A DNA stretch of 5,968 nt from Clostridia bacterium (GCA_017547995.1 JAFYNW010000361.1:1-5968), one strand, 5' to 3'; shown: positions 1 to 5,910, numbered from the stretch's first letter. The notes: generated by a model from the letters alone, not told the origin. Made by a program: numbers and translations.

Positions 1-1335
1 ATTTTCCTTTTCAGCAATGCCTGCCTCGATGATATAATGCACAAGCGCCTCGATATCCTTAACGGAATCCATACGCTTTTCGATATCGTCGAGATGGTTG
101 TAAGTCTTGCCGTAGCCTGTCGAGCCACGCACGTTAGGCACCACAACTGTGAAGCCGCGGCTTACGAGATATGCTGTGAGAGGCTTGTATACAGGCTTTG
201 CCTGACTTTCAGGGCCGCCGTGGATTTCGATGACAACCTTATTGGCCTTCTTTTCCTTACGGAATACCCAGAATGGCACTTCAAGACCATCGAAGGAATT
301 GTACTTGTGAAGCTCAGCTTCAACAAGGTCGTCAGCTGTGATGCCGCCCATCGGGCTTGTTGTGACGCGCTTGAGTGAATCGGCATCGAGGTCGAGAATC
401 CAGATATCGTCCGTGCGTTTGCCGCTGGAGAGATTCATAATCAGCTTGTGGCCATTCCAGCTTACGTTGCCGCCGACAGCCTTTGGAATCTTTGGATGGT
501 TGACTTCAACCTTTTCAACCATATCCCACACCTTGAGGTTGAGATAGCCGCCTTCGTTGATGGCTTCAGCCATATATCTGCCGTCCTTGGAAAGAGAAAT
601 CTGCTCGATATCCCAGTTTTCCTTTGTATGGCAGTAGTTCATCTTCTTTGTTGCAAGGTCATAGTATGCGATATGCATCCATTCGCTTTCGTAATTGCAG
701 AGGAACCAGAAGCCGGAGGAATCCTTGTTCCATACGGCATTCTTCGCAACTGCGTTTTCCATTTCTTCAACGACCTTTTCAGCCTTGCCTGTTTCAAGGT
801 CGAGAATCCACATATAGTTGACAGTCAGGCCTGCCATCTTATTATACGTAAGATAGCGCCCATTTGGAGAAAGCGAACCGGGATGGTTATAGTTATCGTT
901 GTTCTGAAGCACGATTTCCTGCTCGTAAGTCGCAAGATTCATACGGCAGAGGTCGAAGGTCGCCTTTTCTCTTGCATTACTTGAGAAATAGAGCCACTTG
1001 CCGTCAGGAGAGGATGGGCCGATGTAATGACGTGCCGATGGATTGTTTGTAAGGTTAGTGACTTCCTTTGTCAACCAGTCGACCTTATAAATCTGTTCCT
1101 GCTCGTCGCCGCCTGTGTCCATGCCGAAGTATACGTTCTTGTTTATATCAGCACCGCCGAGAGTCCAGACGCGGTTTTCATCGAAGGAAAGCTGAACAGG
1201 CGCTCTGCCGTCGGCATAGCCCTGCCATACCTGAAATGCACCGGACGCATTGCCGATGAATGCGAAGGTTTCGCTGTCAATCCACTTGGCATTTGCCGAG
1301 CTCATTACGTTATAATATGCGGAAATAGGTTTCAT
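1..1335 (-). CDS. S9 prolyl-oligopeptidase-family peptidase, C-terminus cut by window edge
   Basis: This frame is open for 445 codons from ATG at 1335 to base 1 with no stop, so the gene continues to the left. It begins MKPISAYYNVMSSANAKW, with no signal peptide, so a cytoplasmic enzyme is expected. Residues 1 to about 330 look like a WD40/TolB-type beta-propeller, with repeated turns such as SPDGKWLYF (about 109-117), SPNGRYLTY (about 156-164) and SKDGRY (about 249-254). The alpha/beta-hydrolase domain then begins: HGGP at 372-375 (oxyanion region) and VRGSTGYG at 402-409, both characteristic of peptidase family S9. The catalytic Ser (GxSxGG), Asp and His are expected beyond the window edge and cannot be checked. 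Family members usually have about 600-690 residues. The start is supported by AAAGGAGA with GGAG seven bases before ATG. Likely activity is release of dipeptides or acyl-amino acids from oligopeptides; substrate unknown. It is the second S9 peptidase here and is clearly different in sequence from the one at 3834-5771. Confidence 0.9.
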   Translation of the reverse strand, partial: MKPISAYYNVMSSANAKWIDSETFAFIGNASGAFQVWQGYADGRAPVQLSFDENRVWTLGGADINKNVYFGMDTGGDEQEQIYKVDWLTKEVTNLTNNPSARHYIGPSSPDGKWLYFSSNAREKATFDLCRMNLATYEQEIVLQNNDNYNHPGSLSPNGRYLTYNKMAGLTVNYMWILDLETGKAEKVVEEMENAVAKNAVWNKDSSGFWFLCNYESEWMHIAYYDLATKKMNYCHTKENWDIEQISLSKDGRYMAEAINEGGYLNLKVWDMVEKVEVNHPKIPKAVGGNVSWNGHKLIMNLSSGKRTDDIWILDLDADSLKRVTTSPMGGITADDLVEAELHKYNSFDGLEVPFWVFRKEKKANKVVIEIHGGPESQAKPVYKPLTAYLVSRGFTVVVPNVRGSTGYGKTYNHLDDIEKRMDSVKDIEALVHYIIEAGIAEKEN

Positions 1336-1380
1336 ATTGTATCTCCTTTCGGGTGGTTTCGGTTAAACTGCACGTCCCGT

Positions 1381-1407
1381 GTCATTCTGAGTGTAACAAA
1401 GAATCTC
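1381..1407. repeat. Dispersed intergenic repeat, GTCATTCTGAG...GAATCTC type
   Basis: These 27 bases start GTCATTCTGAG and end AAAGAATCTC. From memory this resembles a short repeat seen between genes in many unrelated bacteria, with a typical core GTCATTCTGAGCG..GCGAAGAATCTC; here the middle reads TGTAACA. It lies 46 bases upstream of the S9 start at 1335 and directly beside the AGTTATATT hairpin array. No function is known to me. The match is from recall, not from a search. Confidence 0.5.
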
Positions 1408-1410
1408 CCA

Positions 1411-1504
1411 CGGTTTGCAGAAGTTATATTTGCCGATGCAAGTTATATTGCTTAGCAGTTATATTTGTCAATGACAAGTTGTATTGCCCCGCGGCAGTTA
1501 ACGT
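1411..1504. repeat. Mini-hairpin array with AGTTATATT spacers
   Basis: The spacer AGTTATATT occurs at 1422-1430, 1441-1449 and 1457-1465, and as AGTTGTATT at 1477-1485. A different small palindrome lies between each pair: TTGC/GCAA (1430-1441, loop CGAT), TGC/GCA (1449-1457, loop TTA), TTGTC/GACAA (1465-1477, loop AAT) and TGCC/GGCA (1485-1496, loop CCGC). The period is 16-20 bases. The spacer is constant while the stems change, so this is not a simple tandem repeat. It fills part of the gap between the zinc-ribbon gene and the left S9 gene and runs directly into the three-way-junction repeat at 1499-1557. Confidence 0.75.
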
Positions 1505-1557
1505 ACCTGCGGTGCATTTATTAAGGCGGGACGCCAAGGGTGTCGTCCCCTACGTTA
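1499..1557 (-). repeat. Three-way-junction palindromic repeat, copy 1
   Basis: An outer stem pairs TAACGTA (1499-1505) with TACGTTA (1551-1557). Inside are a small hairpin ACC-TGC-GGT (1505-1513) and a longer one, GGGACG (1528-1533) with CGTCCC (1544-1549). Read on the minus strand it begins TAACGTAGGG and later contains ATAAATGC. Copy 2 at 5830-5885, on the plus strand, shares both blocks in the same order. No U-tract follows, so it is unlikely to be a standard terminator. Its first three minus-strand bases are the stop codon of the zinc-ribbon gene. Confidence 0.65.
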
Positions 1558-1794
1558 TCGTCTTAATACAGACCATTTTGCTTTTTCTATTTTGACTTCA
1601 TAGCTGTTCATTTCATCATTTTCAGGCTTGAACATATCATATTTGCCACATTTTGGACATTCATAAACTGCAACTTTCATTGAGCCTGACCACTTATGTG
1701 TATCTCCTTCAAATGAATCGTGACCAAGCTGAAACTCTTTTACACCATTGAAAATCATAGCACTTTGGCAATATGGACATTTTAATTCACGCAT
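1555..1794 (-). CDS. Small zinc-ribbon protein of unknown function
   Basis: A 79-residue protein with two CPxC knuckles: CPYC at residues 6-9 and CPKC at 46-49, about 36 residues apart. This is the spacing of a treble-clef or rubredoxin-like zinc ribbon that binds one metal through four cysteines. Between them is a predicted beta-rich segment with HDSFEGDTHKWSGS. No membrane segment or signal peptide is seen. The frame is open upstream to 1932, but ATG at 1794 is chosen: it has AAAGGAG seven bases upstream and begins directly with MRELKCPYC, whereas the extension only translates hairpin repeats and lacks a good ribosome site. I do not recognise a specific family. Similar small ribbons in Firmicutes are usually annotated as hypothetical or nucleic-acid-binding. 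The stop codon lies inside a repeat, so the C-terminus (about KWSVLRR) may have been altered by repeat insertion. Confidence 0.8.
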   Translation of the reverse strand: MRELKCPYCQSAMIFNGVKEFQLGHDSFEGDTHKWSGSMKVAVYECPKCGKYDMFKPENDEMNSYEVKIEKAKWSVLRR

Positions 1795-1801
1795 TACAAT
1801 G

Positions 1802-1808
1802 CTCCTTT
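1802..1808 (-). promoter_or_regulatory. Ribosome binding site fixing the zinc-ribbon start
   Basis: The minus strand reads AAAGGAG with seven bases between GGAG and the ATG at 1794. This places the start of the 79-residue protein there rather than at the upstream ATG codons of the longer open frame. Confidence 0.75.
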
Positions 1809-1852
1809 CTTGCATAAGTCTTATGTAGGTGATAAGCCTGCTCCTCCGCTGT

Positions 1853-1946
1853 AAATCGCATTTTCCAACGGAAAATATATCGCATCCACAGGATATATCG
1901 CATTTATATATCGCGTGCACAACACATATCACATCGCGTCAGCGAT
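1853..1946. repeat. Mini-hairpin array with ATATATCGCAT spacers
   Basis: On the plus strand the spacer ATATATCGCAT is exact at 1875-1885 and 1893-1903, and degenerate at 1853-1861 (AAATCGCAT), 1906-1916 (ATATATCGCGT) and 1926-1934 (ATATCACAT). Palindromes between spacers are TTTTCC/GGAAAA (1861-1875, loop AAC), CC/GG (1886-1892, loop ACA), a weak GTG/CAC (1915-1925), and at the end ATCGC/GCGAT (1933-1946, loop GTCA). The array starts five bases downstream of the amidohydrolase stop codon and ends about 50 bases upstream of the zinc-ribbon ribosome site, so it fills most of that gap. Confidence 0.7.
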
Positions 1947-1951
1947 ACTTC

Positions 1952-3526
1952 TTACATTTCTGTTTTTCTGAGGAACTTACCAGGTCTTGCTTCTGTCTGT
2001 TCGCCGTTTTCGATAGCAAGAACGCCGTTTACGATAACGTGATGGAGTCCCTTTGCGCCCATAAACGGATTCTTGTAAGTAGCCTGGTCGGCAATAGTTT
2101 CGCCGTCAAAAATTGTGATGTCGGCCGCCTTGCCTTCCATGAGCACACCGCGGTCTGTGATACCGATGATGTCGGCAGTCTTCTTTGTGATTCTATAAAT
2201 AGCAGTCTGCAAATCGCAGAGATTGAGTTCACGAGCCAAGCGGAGGAAGCAAGGGAAGGTGCCGTAGTTTCTTGGGTGGTGTCTGCCTTCATTCTTATTT
2301 GGGTCGAGTGGATAAGCAGAGCCGTCCGAGCCGATGGAAACGTCCTGCTTGAGCAGATAATGAACGTCATTGATATCCATCGAGAAGAATACGCACTGGC
2401 AGTTGCCCTGAGTTTCAGCGGCAATCTTAGCCACAGTTTCAGCCATTGGAATGCCCAGTTCCTGAGAGATTTCATAGATATCCTTGCCGTCAGCGTAAGG
2501 AGCCTTGCCGCGTGTTGCCACGATGAAAATGCCGTGACCATCCTTTTCGCTCTGGAGCTGGTCGCGGAGGAAGTTCATGATGTCCTCGCTCTTTTCTGTT
2601 TCGAGCAGACCGACAGCGGCAGGAATACCGCCCTTGAGCGCCCACTTTGGCCAAATATTTGTGATGCCAGAGGATGAAGCCTCGTATGGATACATATCAG
2701 CCGTCACCTTGATGCCCTTATTCTGTGCATCAACGATGTACTGCCAGAGCTCGTTTGCGTGGCCGAAGTTTTTCTTGCCGCCAAACTTGAGGTGGGAAAT
2801 ATTGATACGGCAACCTGTCTTGCGGTTGATTTCGAACATTTCCTCGAGAGAATCGTAAATCTGGTCTGCCTGATTACGCATGTGGGACATAATTACGCCG
2901 TCGTACTTTGCAACAACAGCGCCGAGGTTGTTGAGCTCTTCCTGGTCAGCCATAACGCCAGGTGCATAGCCGAGACCGAGGGACATACCGAATGCGCCCG
3001 ACTTCATTTCATGGTCGAGCATTTCAGCCATCTTGGCATTGTCGGCATCCGTTGCAGGGTCGGAGAAGCCTGCTGTGTTGGCACGGAGAGCGCCGTGACC
3101 GATGAGATAAGCGAGGTTAATCGCCATTTTCTGGTCATTCTTGTGCGCTCTTTCAATGAATTCATCCATTGTGTGAGCGATATTTTCAGGACCATTGAGG
3201 ACGTAAGCCTTCATGATGTCCTTCTTCTCTTCAAGATAAGGGAAGATTGTAAATCCGCACTGACCTGCAAGCTCGGTTGTTACGCCCTGAAAAAGCTTTG
3301 CCTGACAGGCATCGTCCTGAATGAAGTTGTCGTCGGAATGGGAATGTATATCGATAAAGCCCGGAGAAACGCAAAGACCTTTAGCGTCGATGATTTTCGC
3401 CGCTTCGTCCTTGATTTCAGGGGCAATTTTTGCAATTTTGCCGTCTTTTACAGCTATGTCAGCATTGATTGGAGCTTTGCCTGTGCCGTCATAGACAAGA
3501 CCGTTTTTAATGAGAATATCAAACAT
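1952..3526 (-). CDS. D-aminoacylase / N-acyl-D-amino-acid deacylase family amidohydrolase
   Basis: A 524-residue cytoplasmic metal-dependent hydrolase of the amidohydrolase superfamily. The N-terminus MFDILIKNGLVYDGTGKAP and residues 21-57 form the start of the composite beta-sandwich; PGFIDIHSHSD (55-65) opens the metal-binding TIM barrel. Residues matching the zinc ligands of Alcaligenes D-aminoacylase are all present: H61 and H63 (HSHSD), bridging C90 (GQCGF), H215 (SHMR), H245 (ISHLK) and catalytic D401 (GSDGSA). The family signature HPRNYGTF is at 417-424. The C-terminus returns to the sandwich (GKAADITIFD, about 465-474). Known members remove the acyl group from N-acyl-D-amino acids, while relatives act on D-Asp or D-Glu derivatives or other imides, so exact substrate is open. 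Length is normal for the family (about 480-530). Start 3526 is preferred over a GTG at 3643 because AAAGGAG precedes it by eight bases and the extension translates a repeat element. Its location between two S9 peptidases suggests peptide or cell-wall amino-acid salvage. Confidence 0.9.
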   Translation of the reverse strand: MFDILIKNGLVYDGTGKAPINADIAVKDGKIAKIAPEIKDEAAKIIDAKGLCVSPGFIDIHSHSDDNFIQDDACQAKLFQGVTTELAGQCGFTIFPYLEEKKDIMKAYVLNGPENIAHTMDEFIERAHKNDQKMAINLAYLIGHGALRANTAGFSDPATDADNAKMAEMLDHEMKSGAFGMSLGLGYAPGVMADQEELNNLGAVVAKYDGVIMSHMRNQADQIYDSLEEMFEINRKTGCRINISHLKFGGKKNFGHANELWQYIVDAQNKGIKVTADMYPYEASSSGITNIWPKWALKGGIPAAVGLLETEKSEDIMNFLRDQLQSEKDGHGIFIVATRGKAPYADGKDIYEISQELGIPMAETVAKIAAETQGNCQCVFFSMDINDVHYLLKQDVSIGSDGSAYPLDPNKNEGRHHPRNYGTFPCFLRLARELNLCDLQTAIYRITKKTADIIGITDRGVLMEGKAADITIFDGETIADQATYKNPFMGAKGLHHVIVNGVLAIENGEQTEARPGKFLRKTEM

Positions 3527-3534
3527 AATTTGCG

Positions 3535-3541
3535 CTCCTTT
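3535..3541 (-). promoter_or_regulatory. Ribosome binding site fixing the amidohydrolase start
   Basis: AAAGGAG on the minus strand, with eight bases between GGAG and the ATG at 3526. It lies immediately outside the terminal repeat of the hairpin element at 3546, so the element ends five bases upstream of the ribosome site and would be in the 5' leader of any transcript starting farther right. Confidence 0.75.
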
Positions 3542-3545
3542 GTTG

Positions 3546-3772
3546 AAATGAATTGCGTAAAACGCATGAATCGGCTCCGCCATGAATTGCCTTGCGGCAT
3601 GAATCGTTTGCCTTGCAAACATTGTGGTGTGAGGCAAGCTCACATTTAATAAGCTGTACGTTCTCCTGTTTGATCAGTGGCGCAGCCACACCTTAACGTT
3701 CCGCAGGAACAATTCATGAGCGTCAGCTCAATTCACGTGTGAAACACATTTCACGACGCAGTCAATTCATTT
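3546..3772. repeat. 227-base hairpin-array element with 10-base terminal inverted repeats
   Basis: This element fills most of the 307-base gap between the S9 peptidase stop and the amidohydrolase start. Its ends are perfect inverted repeats, AAATGAATTG (3546-3555) and CAATTCATTT (3763-3772). Inside are ten small hairpins at 3554-3566, 3573-3581, 3588-3599, 3606-3620, 3628-3644, 3677-3689, 3698-3710, 3717-3730, 3737-3747 and 3755-3763, with stems of 3-6 base pairs and loops of 3-5 bases. In the left half they are separated by ATGAAT, in the right half mainly by ATTCA(T), its reverse complement. About 32 bases (3645-3676) in the middle lack the pattern. No open frame encodes a recognisable protein, so it would be a non-autonomous element if mobile. 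No clear target-site duplication is seen. Confidence 0.75.
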
Positions 3773-3793
3773 GATTACCTGTTATTTAACATA

Positions 3794-3816
3794 GGGGAGG
3801 GCACGAGTCCCTCCCC
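3794..3816 (-). terminator. Candidate terminator after the complete S9 peptidase gene
   Basis: GGGGAGGG (3794-3801) and CCCTCCCC (3809-3816) form a perfect 8-base-pair GC-rich stem with a 7-base loop, beginning 17 bases after the minus-strand stop codon at 3834. The minus-strand tail is TATGTTAAATAA, a weak U-tract. The plus-strand tail, TTTATATTTATC, is richer in T. It could therefore end transcription from either side, but no plus-strand gene is seen here. Position favours a role for the S9 gene. Confidence 0.6.
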
Positions 3817-3833
3817 TTTATATTTATCTTATC

Positions 3834-5771
3834 TTATTTCATACCCTTGAGGTACTTATTGAACCAGCCTGTGATTTCGCTGAGACGGCGTGTTCTGTGG
3901 ATTGGCTTACCGCTTCTGGAAAGTTCGTGGTTTTCACCCTTGAAGATGCACATTCTTGCTACGCAGCCTGCATTCTTGATAGCGTAGAACATCTGCATAC
4001 CTTCGGAGAGGAGGCAGCGGTAGTCTTCTTCGGAATGGATGAAGAGTGTAGGTGTCTTTGCCTTGTTAGCGTGCTTGAGTGGGGACTGATCCCAGATGCG
4101 CTTCATATTTCTCCAAGCTGTACCCTGAACCTGGTCTGCGTCGAAAGTATAGCCGATGTCAGCGAGGTTTGTGAGGGAAATCCAGTTTGTGAGGGAGCGC
4201 TGGGAAGCCGCTGCAGCAAAGCGGTTTGTGTTGCCGATTGCCCAGTTTGTCATAAAGCCGCCGTAAGAGCCGCCTGTGATACCGACCTTTGTCTTGTCAA
4301 TCTGAGGATACTTTGCTTCAACTGCATCGCAGAATCTGAGAAGGTCGTCAAAGTCGATTGTGCCGTACTTACCACGAAGGTCAGCGAAGTCGTCGCCGCG
4401 GCCGTCGGAGCCACGTGGGTTACAGAAGTATACGAAGTAGCCTTCACTTGCCCAGTACTGCATTTCGTGGAAGAATACGGAGCCGTAGATTGTTCTTGGG
4501 CCGCCGTGTACGTTGAGAATTGCAGGATACTTCTTGTTTTCGTCGAAATTGATTGGCTTCATTACAAAGCCTTCGATGAGTGTATCATCGGAGATGATGT
4601 TCATAACTTCAGGCACTGCAACGTACTTGCCTTCGAGAGCCGCTGTATTGATATTTGTAATCTGATTCTGCTTGATGTCGTAAACTTCCTGAAGCTTCTG
4701 GCCGCGCATACCGACGAAGATGATATCCTTGCCGTGTACGTCGAACATATCTACTGTGCCTTCGCCTTCAACGAGCACTTCAAAGGAGCCGTCAGCCTTG
4801 ATTTTGTGGAGCTGGCTGTTTGTATGGATGCCCTTTGTTGTGTAGATGCCGTCTTCTGTGTACTTCATTGTGATGCCGCCGCCACTGCGTGTATCGGAGC
4901 CAACAGAGTTGTTGTAGCCGAATTCAGCTTCGTGGAAGCGAGTAAGCTGGCCGTTTTCGAGGAAGTAGAAGTCGCAGATTTCGCCTGTACCGTATGTCTT
5001 GCAGTCGGAAAGGAGAACGCAGATTTTGCCGAAAGCGTAACCTGCGGACTGGATGGAATACTTGCCGCCTGCGATGAGCTTTTCATCCTTGTTTTCTGCG
5101 ATATTGTAGCAGTGAAGCTCGTTTGTCTTTGGCTTCTTATCCTTATAAGTTGTGCATGTGTAGAAAATCTTGTCGCCAAAGATGCCTACGTACATAACGT
5201 CAGCCCACTTGTTGGAAACCTGAGTTACCTTCTTTGTGGAGATATTATATGTATAGAGAACCTTTCTTGTCTTGTTGATGAAGCCCTGACCGTTGAACCA
5301 GAATGGAAGCTCATCGATGATGATGTAATCCTTTTCTTCTTCGCGCTGTTCAGGAGTCATCTTGTCAAGACGTTCCTTGTTATGGTCGTATTTTGCAACG
5401 AAAGCAAAGTTATCTTCGTCGATTTTCTTTACCTGACCAATGCCGTAAGGCACTGTGAATACCTTTTTAGCTTCGCCGCCGTCGAGGGAAATCTTATAGA
5501 AGTCTGTTGTGCCAGGCTTCTTGTCGCCTCTCATGCCAGGGAAGATAAGGGAGTTGTTGTCTGCCCAGAAATAAGTTCTGCTGTCGCCGAGAGACGTAAT
5601 CTGCTTTGTTTCGTTCTTGGCGATATCGTGAACGTAGATGTTGGATTCATAGCCCTTGCCGTTTTCCTTGGACTGTGTTGCAGCAAAAGCAAACTTTGTG
5701 CCGTCAGGGCTGTAAGTCAGCTCGCCGAGACCCTTATACTTTCCGAAATCGTTGATACCTATGCGTTCCAT
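3834..5771 (-). CDS. S9 prolyl-oligopeptidase-family peptidase (acylaminoacyl-peptidase / dipeptidyl-peptidase like)
   Basis: A complete 645-residue serine peptidase of family S9, closest in motif pattern to S9C acylaminoacyl-peptidase-like enzymes. Residues 1 to about 390 form the beta-propeller that gates access for short peptides (for example YSPDGTKFAFA, 20-30). Residues from about 395 form the alpha/beta-hydrolase domain: HGGP at 422-425, NPRGSDGRG at 451-459, nucleophile S502 in GGSYGG, catalytic D583 in HSEEDYR, and catalytic H615 in GENHELSRSG. The full triad is therefore intact. There is no signal peptide or membrane segment, so it acts in the cytoplasm, releasing dipeptides or acyl-amino acids from oligopeptides; exact specificity cannot be read from sequence. 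ATG 5771 is the only plausible start, preceded by AGAAAGAGG five bases upstream, a weaker ribosome site than in the neighbouring genes. Almost the whole gene avoids TTA, CTA and TCA codons, which leaves a long antisense open frame and hints at high expression. Confidence 0.95.
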   Translation of the reverse strand: MERIGINDFGKYKGLGELTYSPDGTKFAFAATQSKENGKGYESNIYVHDIAKNETKQITSLGDSRTYFWADNNSLIFPGMRGDKKPGTTDFYKISLDGGEAKKVFTVPYGIGQVKKIDEDNFAFVAKYDHNKERLDKMTPEQREEEKDYIIIDELPFWFNGQGFINKTRKVLYTYNISTKKVTQVSNKWADVMYVGIFGDKIFYTCTTYKDKKPKTNELHCYNIAENKDEKLIAGGKYSIQSAGYAFGKICVLLSDCKTYGTGEICDFYFLENGQLTRFHEAEFGYNNSVGSDTRSGGGITMKYTEDGIYTTKGIHTNSQLHKIKADGSFEVLVEGEGTVDMFDVHGKDIIFVGMRGQKLQEVYDIKQNQITNINTAALEGKYVAVPEVMNIISDDTLIEGFVMKPINFDENKKYPAILNVHGGPRTIYGSVFFHEMQYWASEGYFVYFCNPRGSDGRGDDFADLRGKYGTIDFDDLLRFCDAVEAKYPQIDKTKVGITGGSYGGFMTNWAIGNTNRFAAAASQRSLTNWISLTNLADIGYTFDADQVQGTAWRNMKRIWDQSPLKHANKAKTPTLFIHSEEDYRCLLSEGMQMFYAIKNAGCVARMCIFKGENHELSRSGKPIHRTRRLSEITGWFNKYLKGMK

Positions 5772-5790
5772 AATTACCTCTTTCTGTTTT

Positions 5791-5798
5791 AATATATA
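5791..5798 (-). promoter_or_regulatory. Possible -10 region upstream of the complete S9 gene
   Basis: The minus strand reads TATATATT within an AT-rich stretch 20-27 bases before the start codon, resembling a sigma-A -10 box. No convincing TTGACA-like box lies 16-18 bases upstream, and the leader would be very short. The call rests on composition and on its position between an upstream terminator and the gene. Confidence 0.25.
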
Positions 5799-5829
5799 AA
5801 ACTTTTGTTTTTTGTTTGTTGATTAAAAA

Positions 5830-5885
5830 TAACGTAGGGACAAATCACGATTTGTCCGCGGTACGTCATAAATGCCGTACCCTAC
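5830..5885 (+). repeat. Three-way-junction palindromic repeat, copy 2
   Basis: The outer stem is GTAG (5834-5837) with CTAC (5882-5885). Two perfect hairpins are stacked inside: GGACAAAT (5838-5845) with ATTTGTCC (5850-5857), loop CACG; and GGTACG (5860-5865) with CGTACC (5876-5881), ten-base loop. Only two bases are unpaired at the junction. It shares TAACGTAGGG and ATAAATGC with copy 1 at 1499-1557 but lies in the opposite orientation. It is between the upstream terminator and the S9 gene, so it is probably upstream of, or at, the S9 promoter rather than in a coding transcript. Confidence 0.7.
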
Positions 5886-5910
5886 ATTTGTGAAAACAAC
5901 TATAAAAAAA

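Noticed and set aside
1411..1504. CRISPR array
   Set aside because: The constant blocks are only nine bases, the intervals are 7-11 bases, and the intervals are palindromic. No cas gene is present.
37..1595. Several plus-strand open frames of 62-178 codons
   Set aside because: They are antisense to the left S9 gene, or translate the intergenic repeats, and lack ribosome sites and motifs.
1795..1932. 46-residue N-terminal extension of the zinc-ribbon protein
   Set aside because: It would translate the ATATATCGCAT array, and the internal ATG at 1794 has the good ribosome site.
3527..3643. 39-residue N-terminal extension of the amidohydrolase from GTG 3643
   Set aside because: The extra residues only translate the hairpin element. 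ATG 3526 has a consensus ribosome site and gives the family's normal N-terminus.
1829..3649. Two long plus-strand open frames (1829-2677 and 2759-3649)
   Set aside because: They are in-register shadows of the amidohydrolase gene, with no family motifs, and begin or end inside repeat arrays.
3546..3772. Riboswitch or T-box leader of the amidohydrolase gene
   Set aside because: The region is a string of independent short hairpins with repeated spacers and no recognisable conserved core or terminator/antiterminator pair before the ribosome site.
3897..5792. 631-codon open frame on the plus strand
   Set aside because: It is exactly antisense and in register with the S9 gene, whose catalytic triad and domain motifs are intact. 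Its product is rich in Cys, Val and Ala with no recognisable domain, and it begins at GTG without a ribosome site.
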